Positions 13,331 through 26,000 of a stretch of 64,000 nucleotides of DNA are shown piece after piece. Every line of letters begins with the position of its first letter. Position 1 is the stretch's first letter. The translations under genes were made by a program, and so were the position numbers. Source of the DNA: Cinclus cinclus (taxonomy: Eukaryota > Chordata > Aves > Passeriformes > Cinclidae); assembly GCF_963662255.1 (NCBI RefSeq), contig NC_085046.1, positions 50,607,797 to 50,671,796 of the forward strand, written 5' to 3'. Under the pieces are notes generated by a model. The model had not been told where the DNA came from, made no database searches, and saw only the letters and a program-made list of their open reading frames with translations.

Positions 13331-16249
13331 GCTTGTACTCAGTACTGCATACACATTTGAAGATCATAATGTTTAATGTGCTGACTACTGACTCTGCAAC
13401 ATCCCAAAATCATATGTAATGAAATGCAACCAGTTCTTCATATATTTTAATTATTTTCTTTGGATGATTTCTGTCTTACAGATATGCCTTCTGTTAGAAA
13501 AAGGAAGAACATCACTACTAGAAAGGATCTTTTGTCACAACTTGAGATTTTGGTGGTTTAACTTGGAAGACATATTCTGACATATCTTCCAGGTTATAAA
13601 GTAGCCCCTGGCAGGAACTTGAGGAGTGAGGGAGGGAGGTTTTTTTTGCCAAACTTTCTACCGAAACAGCTTCCTTCAAAACGATTTCTGAAGCCACATC
13701 TCAGGGCACACAGCCTGGTGAAAAGTGACTCAAGACTCACCTAATGCCTTGTAAGCATTTTCCTTAAAAGTCTGGCCTTGAAATTTGTTCATTTTGTCTG
13801 CTGTCTCTTACTGTGTTTTGGCATCAAAATATGGAAGAAAAGGCAAATGTGACAGAAAAATAAAAACTTTTCAAAAAATACCACACAATCTAAAAGTTCC
13901 TTCTTGATGCAGAATTGTGAAGGGGGTTCTTTGTAGGAACCATCAGAAAATTGTTAAATCTTTTCAGAGCTTTCTGTTGCCCCTGCATAAGTGGCATGAA
14001 CCTAGTGAGGTGGTTAAAAAAGAAAAAAAAAAATCTCTGGAGAATTGAGAGGCAGAACAGCTGATTCTCTTCTGAGTGAGACACTGCCTGTCAAGCAAAC
14101 CCAGAGGAATGTTCAAGGCATTTCCTTGGATTCCTCTCTTGCACTCTTCCATATCCAAACCACAAATAGCCCAGTCAGCATTATAGATGTTTGCTTCATA
14201 GAAGTGGAACAGTATGCATGTTGGGCTACTTTTGAAACTAGAAGTTTCTTTGTTCTTTTGTTTTCTCTTCACTCTATCATCTCTTTTACACCTTATTCCT
14301 TCATGCTGCCCTTCCTCACTGGTCTACTGTCACCTAGAGCACAAAGTAATCTGTAGAAAACTAAACTATCTTGTAATTGGGCCTGCAGTGACAGAAGTAG
14401 ACAGGGACAAATTAAATAAACCCTTGAATAAATGAGAGTCACAGTCAGTCTTTTTGTCAAAGAGAGATGGGTCAACAAATTATAGTCACTATTGCCAATG
14501 AGGCTCAATGCCTACTCTTTGTACTTTTTTGTCATGAAAAACCATTCTATTGTGGGAAGATGTTTCTGTCTTATTATTTGGCATTCAGGTTACAGTAAAT
14601 TAAGAGGCTTCAGAAGAAGCTATGCTTAGATCTTCTTGGCTGAAAGACCAGAGAATCTGAAGAAGAAAATTGTAACAGCAACATATTAAATCTATATGCA
14701 AGGTGCTTTTCTATAGCAGTAAATAAAACATATCTCCAGTGGATGAAAATTACACTTCATTTCCCCCAGTAAGTGTGTTCAAGCCATTCTTTTTTCATAG
14801 AGGAATAAAAACTGTTCACATATTTTCAATAAAATCTTTTATATTCTGATTTTCATTATGCTTTGAATTTTGTTTAGAATGATATTGAGAAAAATTTTAA
14901 AGCAAAACTTGTTTTTTGACACTAATTTCAATATTCCATTTCAATACCTAAGATTCTTGGGGACTTAATTTTCAAAAAATATTTTGTTATACTATCCCAC
15001 TTCTGAATATCTCATTATAAATTCTGTACATAAACTGGAAATAATATTAACTGGAAACAGGAAAGTATTTTAATCAGCTCAACATAATTCCAACCAATTT
15101 TTTTTTAAATAGATTAGCTCTACAATACACATGTGATTATTACCTGAATTTCATAATGTGAAAAAATAATTTAATCCCCTTTCCAATTGTTTACTTATTA
15201 CTGTGATGAAATTGCTCAGATGAAATTGTGAAATTATTATTCCTCCAGTTTTTTAACATCTTAACTTTTTCTTCTTCCCTCAAACTTTCAATTTTCAGAA
15301 CATTATGTTCTCTTTAAAACAAATTCCTTTAATAAAATTTATTTTATTTTAGAGGAAGAAGTCTTCTTCAGATTTCTTCTCCTCTGAAAACACTAGGAAG
15401 TCTCATTTAACACAGGCTTTTGAGAGATGAGATGATACATTATATTCACCAAAAATAAGTGTAAACCAGAAATTAATAATAAGTACATCCCATAAAAGCA
15501 GAGTTTTTGGAGCCAGGTTCCCCTACTTGGGGAACAGTTGGTCAATCTCCTAGTCTTAGAGCACTTTCTTTGCAGAAAATCTCACTACCAGGAAAACATG
15601 AAATAATTTTTATGTTAAACACTGACCCTGGAAATGAATGAATAAATTTAAATATTTTTTAAAATTTCACCAAAGCCTTAACTGCTTGGGGCTTTTTTAT
15701 TACACTACTGAATTACTATATTTTGACTATTACTTGTTTTTTTCTCCTCAAAGAAACTAATTCTTTCTCTGGAAGAAAGAATTGAGCTTTACCTGTCTTA
15801 ATATTTCTTTTCTACTGCAAGCACAGTCTGCAACAGCAGTATTGCATGACTAATCAGTCAGGAGTGAAAGATGGGTTCTTGGTACATTTATGTTAAAATC
15901 ATGCTGAGCCACCCTCTGGAAGAGGCTGGCTGGGATGATTACTAGATAACTGAGGGACTTCCTGTTGGGACTGTGAGCAACCATCTATGCATCTTCAATA
16001 AACTCTCTGGCCTGAAGGCATGAATATATACTAAGCTCCACCAACTCTCTTGAAAAACTGTGAGACGTTTACACAAAAAAATCTAACATCTCCCTTTAAT
16101 TTATCTGTAAACTGAGCCCTGGCTTAAATCCTGAACTCTGCTCCACCAAAATTATTGATATTATTGATTCTGCTTGCAGCCAGACTCAAAATACAAGGAA
16201 GGAGGACCTTCCTCTTCCAGTCCTTAGAGGAAGACTCTTGTGCTAGGAA

Positions 16250-16269
16250 GATGATGATGATGATGATGG
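16250..16269. repeat. GAT trinucleotide microsatellite
   Basis: Six perfect GAT units. No open frame makes this a plausible Asp or Met repeat in a protein. Confidence 0.9.
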
Positions 16270-19200
16270 AGCAGAAATGAAGGACCTATGTGTAGTCATG
16301 CTGGTGGTGGGTTTTCTTTCCCAGGTCCTGCTTCCTACACAAGGTGAACTGCAGCCAGCTGTGGCATGCTCCCCCTCCAGGCAAGCCCAGCACCAGCTGC
16401 CCATCTAAGGAAGAGCTCCCAGGTCTCCAGGAGCACCTCCATCCCAGGAGGCACAACACAAGAATAGACAGACCAAAGATGTTGTACCTCCTGAGTAAAG
16501 TAACACCTACCCACTGTTTTAGCTCATGCTGATCAGAAAGACAGTTTTCTTGAGGAAAACTGAGATCTGATGAGGGGAAATGACAAATCTTAGAGAGATT
16601 CCCTGCCACCTATCATGTGGAATTTCATTAGAGTTGCAGTCCATAACTTTTGACTTTTTTATCCAATAGTAGATATTTTAATTATTATTTTTTCTCATAA
16701 AAATAAACAAATACGGAGGCATTTACATAAAGCAAAGATTTTGGTTGTCAGGACCTTGTTCTTTGAGCGGACTCTCTGCATTTATATTTCATTTCCAAAT
16801 CTATGTACAAGCGCTCCTGACGGAAACTCATCCCAATCAAATAATTTTCAGAAACTAAAAGATGATCTACAACATGCTAATTTATGAGCCCCAATTTTAT
16901 AATTTCAACCCTTCTTCTCAAGCCTACGGTGTATTACATTTTCTCATTTTTCCTGTCTTCAAAGAGAAGACTATTTTCACATATATTTTTATTCACATTT
17001 TACCAGTAGTGATGGAGGCAATTTTCTGGTGTAGACACTGTTAAAAAACATATGTATTTTATCAGAGACATTGTTTCATTAAAAATGCAAACATTTTAAA
17101 AAAACATAATTTTGTGACTGAAATCACTGTTACTAGACTTTAAATAAGTACACATATTACAATCCTACTGAATGTTCTGCAGTAGTGATCAAAGGTAATT
17201 TTGCTATTGCCTCCAACTGGAAATAGAAGATGCCTCTATATAAGCCAGTCTATTTATATGAGAGTATTTTGTTCATATAGTTACTCATCCAATGCAAATA
17301 TTTAAATCCTTTGATTTAAATAGTTTTAAAAATTAAATCCTGTGCAGTCAAAATAGTATGAAGCCTTTCTGTCTCCCCACCTTTCTTCCTTTTCTAAAAA
17401 AATAGCATTAAAAAAAAAGATTTTAAGAATAACACAAGCAATTAATTTTAAAGTACTTAAACACTTCACAGTAACTTCAATTTATTTCCTGATTTGCATG
17501 AAGACAGAACTGTAGTGACTTGAAGAGTTTTCAGTATCTTCACCATAATATAAGGAAAAATTATGGAAGATGGAAATTATGAGCCTCATTTAAGCAAATT
17601 CATTAACATAATTCTTGGAATTTTTATTTTTTAATCTGAGGCTGTGTATTTTAAATACTACAAAATATTAATAAAGAAATGCTTTTGGTTTATTAATAGG
17701 TAGACGAAGGTTGTCACAACTTTTACAAGCTGCTCCAGTTACTCTATCTAAACCACCATGTCTCAAAACAAAAACCTATATCAAACTAAGCAGTATTTAT
17801 CAAGCAATTATTCCATCATTCACTCCAGAGAAAAATCTCTCAATTTTGCTGTCATATATGTCATCTTCTGCCAAGAAGAGCAGACAGATATTTCACATTC
17901 TCGGAGCAAGAGAGCATCCTCCATGATAAATTGTCTTTTCTTCTAACACCACTTGCAATAAAAAACAATTTAGACCAAATGTATTAAAAGTGAACATCAA
18001 CATCTAAAGTGAAACCCTAACTCTGTAAATTTTCAAGACAATGAAGAACGAATACTCCAGGTGAAATACCATGAAGCAACACCTATGCCCTGCCCAGCTT
18101 CACATAAAGCAGCAACAAGTGTTGTGGGAAAAATCTAGGACTAAGAGTATCAGCAATACAGCGACAGAAATTATTTGGTCACAGACATAACTGAGGTAAT
18201 TTTCAAATAGCAGGTAGTAGTACCAACATGGTTATTACAATGCACAGTTCAGTTAGGGGCCATTCATCCTCCCAACACGGTATTTTGGCAGCTGCAGTAT
18301 AAGTGTGCTGTAAGTATCCTTCTTACTTTACACTTTTTCTTTTGCCCTGCAAATACTGAAAATATGAGGGGTAAGATCCAGTCTTACTTCTAACATATGC
18401 AAGGTAATATTAAACTTGCATCAAGGAATCTCTCAAGAGACTAATAGAATACATATACATGAGACTGTTTTGAGGGGGTGAAATTCTGATAAAGATGTAA
18501 TGAAGCTTCACCCGTATCACCGTTCTTCCAAGGTATATTTAGTCAAGTAAAATCAGAGAGAGAGAGAAGACAGAAAGTTGCTTCAAACTCCTACTGCACT
18601 TATGATAGTTTGGGCAAAAAGACTTAATCCCATAACTCATTGTGTTTATGCAAGAAGAGCTGTCAAGGTAACTTCACTAGGTGAATGCTGTTGAAATATA
18701 TTTTAGACACTTGTTCCATGTATATATCTGTACAGTTTTCTAACAGCAGCTAAACATTTCCATCACCTATGAAGTAAATCTACTGTGATACAAATGTAGT
18801 AGTACATTGTGAGACTTTCTGTACTGATATTAGGGTCATCATTGCAGTAGACTTGATGATTTCTATAACTGAACTGACCATAATTTTGAATGCTATGATG
18901 TTATTATTGCTGATAGAAAAAAAAAAATCAGATTTTTTAAACAACTCAAATGCAGCCACGTATTTGAAGACTGCTTTAAGAAAGATTAGCAGTGGACAAA
19001 TAGCATTGTGAGATCTTCAAGACACACTGTCATATTTGCTCTAATCCCTGCAGGTTAGGCTATCAAGCTCGGCAAAGATTTTTCTTTTCTTCTTGGAGGT
19101 GCTACTGTCACAGAAATTCTCCTTCCTCTTCTTCAAACCAGAGTATAGATCAGAACCATGCCAGTGTTGAGGTTAGAGTATGAAGAGTGTTATCATTCTT

Positions 19201-19963
19201 CAACAAGGCACGCCCAAAAAACAAATCAATAATCTTTACTGAAATAAAGGTAAATTAATTTCTATGTGCAAATTGATTCACCTGAATGCATCCAGAAAGG
19301 TATTTCTCAATTCAGAAAAAAAGAAGAAATTTAGAAGCATGCAAAGCTCTAATTATTGCCTCAATATAAGACTTACATTCTTATCATGCTAATGTTATCA
19401 TATCTTCAGGCCTATATTGATTTTCATTACCCCAGGATCTGGATTTTCAGAGGTTTCAGCCCTGAACATGCCTGCTAAAAATATTAATATAGATAAAAAT
19501 TGATGGGTTTTTGGGTGCCCTACTGCTACTGAAAGAGGAAAATTTGGAAAGGCTTTTCGACCTAAAATTTATGTCACCCATTAAAAGAGTCTACTTTCTA
19601 TAATTATAGCTGTGGGGGAGGAAGGTTGCCATACATCATGATGCCAGTATATCATTTCAAGAAACCAATATAACAAGCTTTTTCTAGTTTAATCATGGAG
19701 GACCTTTCCCTTCCTTCTCCTTTCCGTTTCTTTTCCTTCAAATCCTGCATGAATCACTGTTCAGTTCTTTGGTCTCAGTTTAAGTAAAGATGATTCAGCA
19801 TTGAAAGAAACCACGTCAAACACAGTCAAATTTAAACAAATTTAAAAGTGAGATCTACAGAGGTCAAACTTGGCAAAGATATGCAGAAGTCATTAGTGAT
19901 TTAGCGACTAGTGATAAAGGCTTATTGTTTATGAAGATTTGTCATGTGTTATACATTTAAAAT

Positions 19964-20275
19964 CTACACTGGTGTATTAAAAAATGTTTGAATATTTAAT
20001 GGATCGGAGGTTGAAGTCGCATGCAAAGACACAATTGAGAGCACTGCCTTTGCAATCTGGATGCAGGTTACTTCATTAATTTCTTCTCTTTGCCTTCCTG
20101 GTAGGCATTCAGGATTGTCACTTGTGTGAATTTCATTGCCAATAAAGATGCAGTGTGGACACACAGTTCTGAGCCCTAGAAGGTCATAGCAAATGAAAAC
20201 TCTGTCCTCAATTTGGGCTGCTCTGGCCTTTAATGCAGAGGTAATCAGACCGTTCTCAATTTGAAGAACTGCCAT
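19964..20275 (-). CDS. Dubious 103-residue ORF, no recognised family
   Basis: An ATG-initiated minus-strand frame of 103 codons plus stop; the open frame continues upstream to a GTG-initiated 140 codons ending at 20386. The translation starts MAVLQIENG, has a CPHC motif near the middle and an unremarkable, mixed amino-acid composition with no signal peptide, membrane segment or known domain that I can see. Local DNA is a little less AT-rich than its surroundings, which alone makes a longer chance ORF more likely. No promoter, splice sites or polyadenylation signal were identified next to it. It could be chance, a fragment of an old mobile element or a conserved noncoding stretch. It is included because it is the longest open frame outside the 42-45 kb island. 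Confidence 0.12.
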   Translation of the reverse strand: MAVLQIENGLITSALKARAAQIEDRVFICYDLLGLRTVCPHCIFIGNEIHTSDNPECLPGRQREEINEVTCIQIAKAVLSIVSLHATSTSDPLNIQTFFNTPV

Positions 20276-21005
20276 CTGGACCTCCTTTCTGGTTCTGCTC
20301 CAAGTAGTGGGGAGAGCTCCAGCATGTCTTTTACCCCTTTGGGAAGGTTTTAGGTCTGCAGTGACTGCTGATTTATGCCAGAACACTTATAAGTGAGGTA
20401 CACTCCACGTGTAAAATTAGAAGTGCTAAGTTTAGAATCTGCTAGGATTCCCAGTGGCCATAGGCAGCTCATCCAAGTGTAATCTCACCAATGAGAATCA
20501 CTGATCACCTTGAAACTTAGAATTGGGGCCTTCCTTTACCTGTATACAGAGACCAACAACCCCAGAATTTTTACTTTTCCATCTGTCAGATCACTTTCTG
20601 ACTTGTAAATACTATATAAACATGTGGCAATGGTAGGTAAGGTGGTTGGAGATACTCACCTGAATAGTAACTGTAGAAGAAAGTAAAAACAAGATGGCTT
20701 CTTACTGGTGTTTTGAAAAATTTTGTTTGATTTTAAACTAATGAGAGAAATTTAGCATGACTTATTTTGTGACTTATTCATTCAAGACTGTTGTGCAAAC
20801 TCTAATCTTACTTGCTATGAAAAAAGAGGCTTTTTAACAAATGGAGTGCATTCAAACAGGGCTTATAATAGTTCCAAACACCCTTACAGACTACTCTCAC
20901 TTTGTCCCACCTTCTTCCTTTCAGCTTCCTAACAGCTTTTGCAGTGTTCAGGTGAGAGCAATTAAACAGGGGATTTTAAAAGTTACATAAGAAGGATTAA
21001 AATGG

Positions 21006-21068
21006 CAATAAATTAATAAATACATACACATAAAATAATGTAAAATAATATAAATAAAATAATATAAG
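21006..21068. repeat. A/T-rich low-complexity repeat (AATAAAAT-like units)
   Basis: A plus-strand run of closely related AATAAATA, AATAATAT and AATAAAAT units with a few G or C interruptions, about 60 bases long. Confidence 0.75.
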
Positions 21069-23058
21069 TTAATGAAGATTACAACTTTACATATTGCCAT
21101 TTTTGATGGTTTTTGTGTTGCTGTGTCATCTCTGAGGGGTTAATGGCATCATGTATATATTTAGAGAGAGACAGATGCAGATAGATAGATATTTAAATGC
21201 AAATATTGCCCAAAACTACTGTTAGCAAGTCAGATAAAAGATGAGACCACTGATCAAGCTTGAACATATCTTGCTATAAATTGCTAGTTCCTTTTGTTAT
21301 AATGTATTGCGTATCCTTATACAATAAAAGAATAACAATACTATTCAAGCTACATTTAAAAAGCTGTAAAGAAACGAATTGCATTTTAAATGACCATTAA
21401 GAAACATTTAAAATTGCAATATCAATCCAGCAGCTGAAAAGAAGAATGAAATCCTGCCACTAGACCCATCCGAAATTGAACTATGAAATGGGCTGGAAAA
21501 TATACTGCTGAACCCTTTGTCAATAGGGAAACATATTAAATCAATGAAAGAATATTTGTTTAATTAAATTTTTATAACCTGAGGTAAGCAAAAGAATGTG
21601 ATTTGTCATAAACAATAAGCATTGTGTTCCAAGTTTTTGATTAAATAATCAAAAGCCAAAATATCAGTGTTCCTGCCTGGATTCTTCATTTTCCCCTGTG
21701 TATCCATCCCTAATAGATGGTCTCTCAATTTTCTGTCAGTATGAGAGGAATTTGTATCTCATATATACAGAATAGGTGCTCCAAGGCTTTTCCAATAAAT
21801 ATCTTGTCTATTGAAAAACACAAGTTCATCAAAAAGTAATATGCATCAGGACAATGTGGCTATAGTTTCAATTCAGCATAAGAGAAAAACCAATTTAATA
21901 GCATGGATCACTGTTGGAATACTTATAGGAAAAAAAACGTTTCTTATTAACATTTTTAAAGTAAAACTTTGCTTTTATAAACAGCTTTTAGATTTAAGAG
22001 TTTTGAAGTCCTAGTTTAATATATTAATATTATCTAAAGGATACATTAAGGTCATTTAGAAACAAAAAAAAAAAACCAGGGAAATGTGTTTCATTCCTCT
22101 TTTTAAACAGAGAAAAAAAATAATATTTTCTATGAAACTAAGAATTAACTTCTCTTTTTTTATGGTATATTTGTACATCACTGCATATTATGCCATATCA
22201 AGTCTTTATATGCTGTCTTCTACTTTAAGCAAATTGGCAAGGATGTGATAAAGACAAATGAGTTTATCAAATTCCTGGATGAGAACAAATAAACCCATAT
22301 ATACATACAGACATATAACATGAGCATTGACTCATATATATATGTCATATACATACAAGTCATATATATTGCCATGAATTATAAAAGAAATCAGTAAGAC
22401 TTACTTATCATTGATTTTTCAAATAGTTTAACTGGGTTACCATATTCAAAATAAATCAGTGGCAGACAGATACGGAGTTGGACCTCCTTATGTTCACTTC
22501 CTAAATACTAAGCTGAAAGCTAAGTCTTACTTTGGTCATCATAAATATTTTGTTAATGTCAAAACAAATTGAAATCAGAGGGATTAGAAAGAATATTTCA
22601 TTTAGAATGACATATTGGTGTTATTATGAAAATCAAGTTCAGTTATCAAAGTCTTCTCCCATCCACACAAAAGATCTAACCCTTAATTTAGGCAAAAGAA
22701 TACTGTGTTTAGTTAGGCTGGATTCTAGAAGGAAAAGCGCCTGACCAAAGTCTGGCAAAATCTTAAATATATGCCTCATATAAACAATCCCATAGTAATC
22801 ATTTGCACACAGGGTGTGGGGAAAGCATTACTGAAGTCACAAAGGCAGCATTATAAGTAAGATATAAGACTTTAATCAGTGTAGTTTTAGAAGTTGTATG
22901 TCTGTCAGGAAAACATTTGATGCTTCATTACCAAAACCTGGTTACATGCTATCTGCAATATCTATCAAATATAGCTATTAATAAGCATTCTTCTTTTTCA
23001 GACTTACTGCTCAGTTATACCCTGCTCAGCATGCAACATTTGGTGTCAAATCATTAGA

Positions 23059-23094
23059 ATTAAATAAATAAAATAATAAATAAAATAAATAAAT
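23059..23094. repeat. AAAT microsatellite
   Basis: Repeated AAAT units with AAT variants on the plus strand, about 36 bases. Confidence 0.85.
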
Positions 23095-26000
23095 GCATGC
23101 CTTGTAAAACATATTAAGGAGGATAAGCATATGGCCTGCATTTCAGACACTTATGTTACATACACATTTGTCTCTAATAGAAATAATAGCACCAAGAATA
23201 AAAATGTACATACTATTTTCTGCAGAGCCTACTTTAAAGTTAGATAAAAAATTTCTACATTAAGCTTTGAAAGCTTTAAGTACTTTAAGAAAACCATAAG
23301 TCTGTTTCAATTTAGAATATTGTCATCCATCAGCAATCTCTTGAACAAACAAAATGCATTTAATACTTGTTTCATATTCATAAACCCCATTGGTTTAATT
23401 AAAATGTTTTCTCAGTACAAAGCACAGATTTTTTTTTCCATAACTAAGCCTGAATTTAACATGCAAATATCTTCTAGCCATGACTTATGGTGAATAATTG
23501 ACTTAAAGAGGAAAAAAATGGGTCATAATTTACATCTTATCTAGTTTTCCCTATCAAAAAATCAATAGATGCCAGAGGGTGAACAGAATGTTTAAAGTTC
23601 CACAATGTAAGGATTTTCTAAGTTTGCATAATACATGTGACAACCCTCCCACAGAATTCCTTTTATCATATTAGTTCCACAAACCAGTTTATCTGTGTGC
23701 ATTGTTCACACAGAAAAAAAAATCTAATTTATTTATAATTTCCTAATCAACTGAAACTTAATTGCATTAAGCTGTAAGGACCTTTGATGAAGCTTTAGAA
23801 ATCTGCATAAACATTTATAATTTGAGGCACTAATTAATAAGAAAAACCCTCAAACTTCTGAAGAAGAAAAAAAAGTTGGTTTTGATTTGCTTTACACAAA
23901 CTATGGAATATATTTCAATCACAGCTTCAATTTTCTGTTTATATAGCTAAAAGCAGTAAGCATGGAGACTTTATTATAAGGAGGAGTTCAAAGTAATCCA
24001 TGAAGCATAATCATATTTTCTGACATTTAAATTCCCAATAGTTAAAAAAACTCATTGATTAAGTTAATCTTCCAAATAAAATGTTTATAATTAAAAATTG
24101 CTTACCAATTTATAGAGAACTTGATATAACAAAAGATTTCATTGCTGAAGTATTTTTGAAAAATAAAATATCTCTCCGTGCAAATATGTTGCTAGAGTGG
24201 ATTGAGCTGTGAATCTTTTGAAATCAACAGTGTCTTGAAAACATAAAGGAGAAATAAATTAGGAAATCACAGGCAGCAGTGCTGAAGGAGAGAAATAATA
24301 CTGTGTGACAGCATAACCTGTCTCAAATATGAACACTGCATACCAATACACATAGGAGAAAAAAACCAACAAGTCCCAGTGTAAGAGCCTTTTGGACCTG
24401 TCAGGACATGGAAAAGTATCAAATAAAAAATGTATGGAATTATACTCTATGACCTTCTTCATAACAACACCAGCACTGCTAAACAGAAATAAAGATGAAC
24501 ACATTTCCAAAGCCTAGGAGGTTATTTGCTCAGATATCTGTTTTATTAACTCTTCCCTTTCTATCTGTCCTCTTATACCAAGTTTGGGGGAAATCCAGAC
24601 AACAATATGGACATTTCCCAGAATTCTTATTGGAATTACTGACCTTCAAATAAACCTTTTTAAGTAGAGTGTTACATATATGGAAATACATAATTATTTT
24701 TTTGGAAATTCCTAAACTCATTAAAATACAGAAAAGAAAACAGGAAAAAAAAAAAGTAAAGGAACACCAGCATTGATTTTTCTATGTAATTTCTACAAAA
24801 AATAGGTTTTGTCTGATGTACTCTGGCCATGAATTATGAATTTGCCATACTGAGGAAATTCAGTAGAGTGTGGATTAATTTAGGTTGTCTATATGACCTA
24901 GCATCTGAGAACTCTCATATGCTAACTTGCTCTAGAAACCCAAAACAAAGAAATTTTTACAGTTTTCTGTTTCAAGACCCTACACACTGAATTCAAGAGA
25001 CAACCAGCAAACACTGTCAAACAGGACAACAAGCAAATAGGTCACAAAAAAATAGATTGTAACAATGCACACTTTTTAGTGAGTGAAACAGGGAGCAAAG
25101 TTCGCAAAAGCATTTGAAGATGGAAAATGAAGGGGTGTGAAACATTCCTCATAAAAACAGTATTTAATAGGAACAGTAAAAACAGTAATTAATCAGAAAC
25201 GCAGAAGAAACTTGGTTTACGATAAGGGAAATAAAAAGAGCATGAGAGAGATGCTGGTAACTTCTATGTGGGTTAGAAAAAGGGAATGGGACGGAGGAGG
25301 TGTAAAGGGCATATGACAAGATAAGGTGAAACACTGAGGGTGGATAATAATGAAAAAGGAGACTGCCACAAAAAGGAAATTTGCATAATGTGCCATACCT
25401 TCAACTAGTGTAGGTTAGAATAATTTTACTGGAGCCAGTTAAAAATTCTGATTGACAAAAAAAAAATAATTCTGGTGTAGAACTTATCATTGTATCACTT
25501 CTTCTAGGGTGGATTTTGATTATTAAATGTAATGCTCTCAATAAAAAAAAAAAATCTGAAATAACAAAATAAACCGACAAAAAAATCTGTTAGTTTATAA
25601 AAGCACCTATATAATAAGATGAGGAAAAGAGATTTAATTGGAAAATAATTCTAATCTTTTCCACAATATAGCTAATATTTGTACAGTACAAACTTTATTA
25701 TTGTTTAAACTGACTCTAATCCCTTAAATTAAAGAAGATCTGGTAATTTCATATATAATTGAAAATGTCAAAATATTTTTAAGAGATCAAGAGAGCATAA
25801 ATTCTACTGTGTCAATTTATGGCTATCAAGTAATAAGTCTCCATGATAAGAAAACAAAATGTTGATCAACCAATGATCAACTAAAACATAGAATTAGTTA
25901 TCATGCAAAAGCAATTGATTAAAATGAAAACAATGGTTTTTCTGCCTGATTGTTGTGCATTTACATCAAAGTTTACAGCCAAATTTTAATCAAACATGAC

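Larger units (their letters stand above)
8400..19963. other. AT-rich noncoding DNA; no supported gene
   Basis: Nothing in this stretch reaches the standard for a gene. The interval 8400-9350 is slightly less AT-rich, and its minus strand gives several short protein-like stretches in different frames broken by stops, which could be a decayed retrocopy or chance. The interval 16200-16560 is also slightly GC-richer, but it has no recognisable domain or paired splice sites. The remainder is AT-rich with A and T runs. Confidence 0.6.

Noticed and set aside
14045..14356. Overlapping ~100-codon frames on both strands
   Set aside because: No domain and non-ATG starts; they overlap each other in several frames, as expected for chance.
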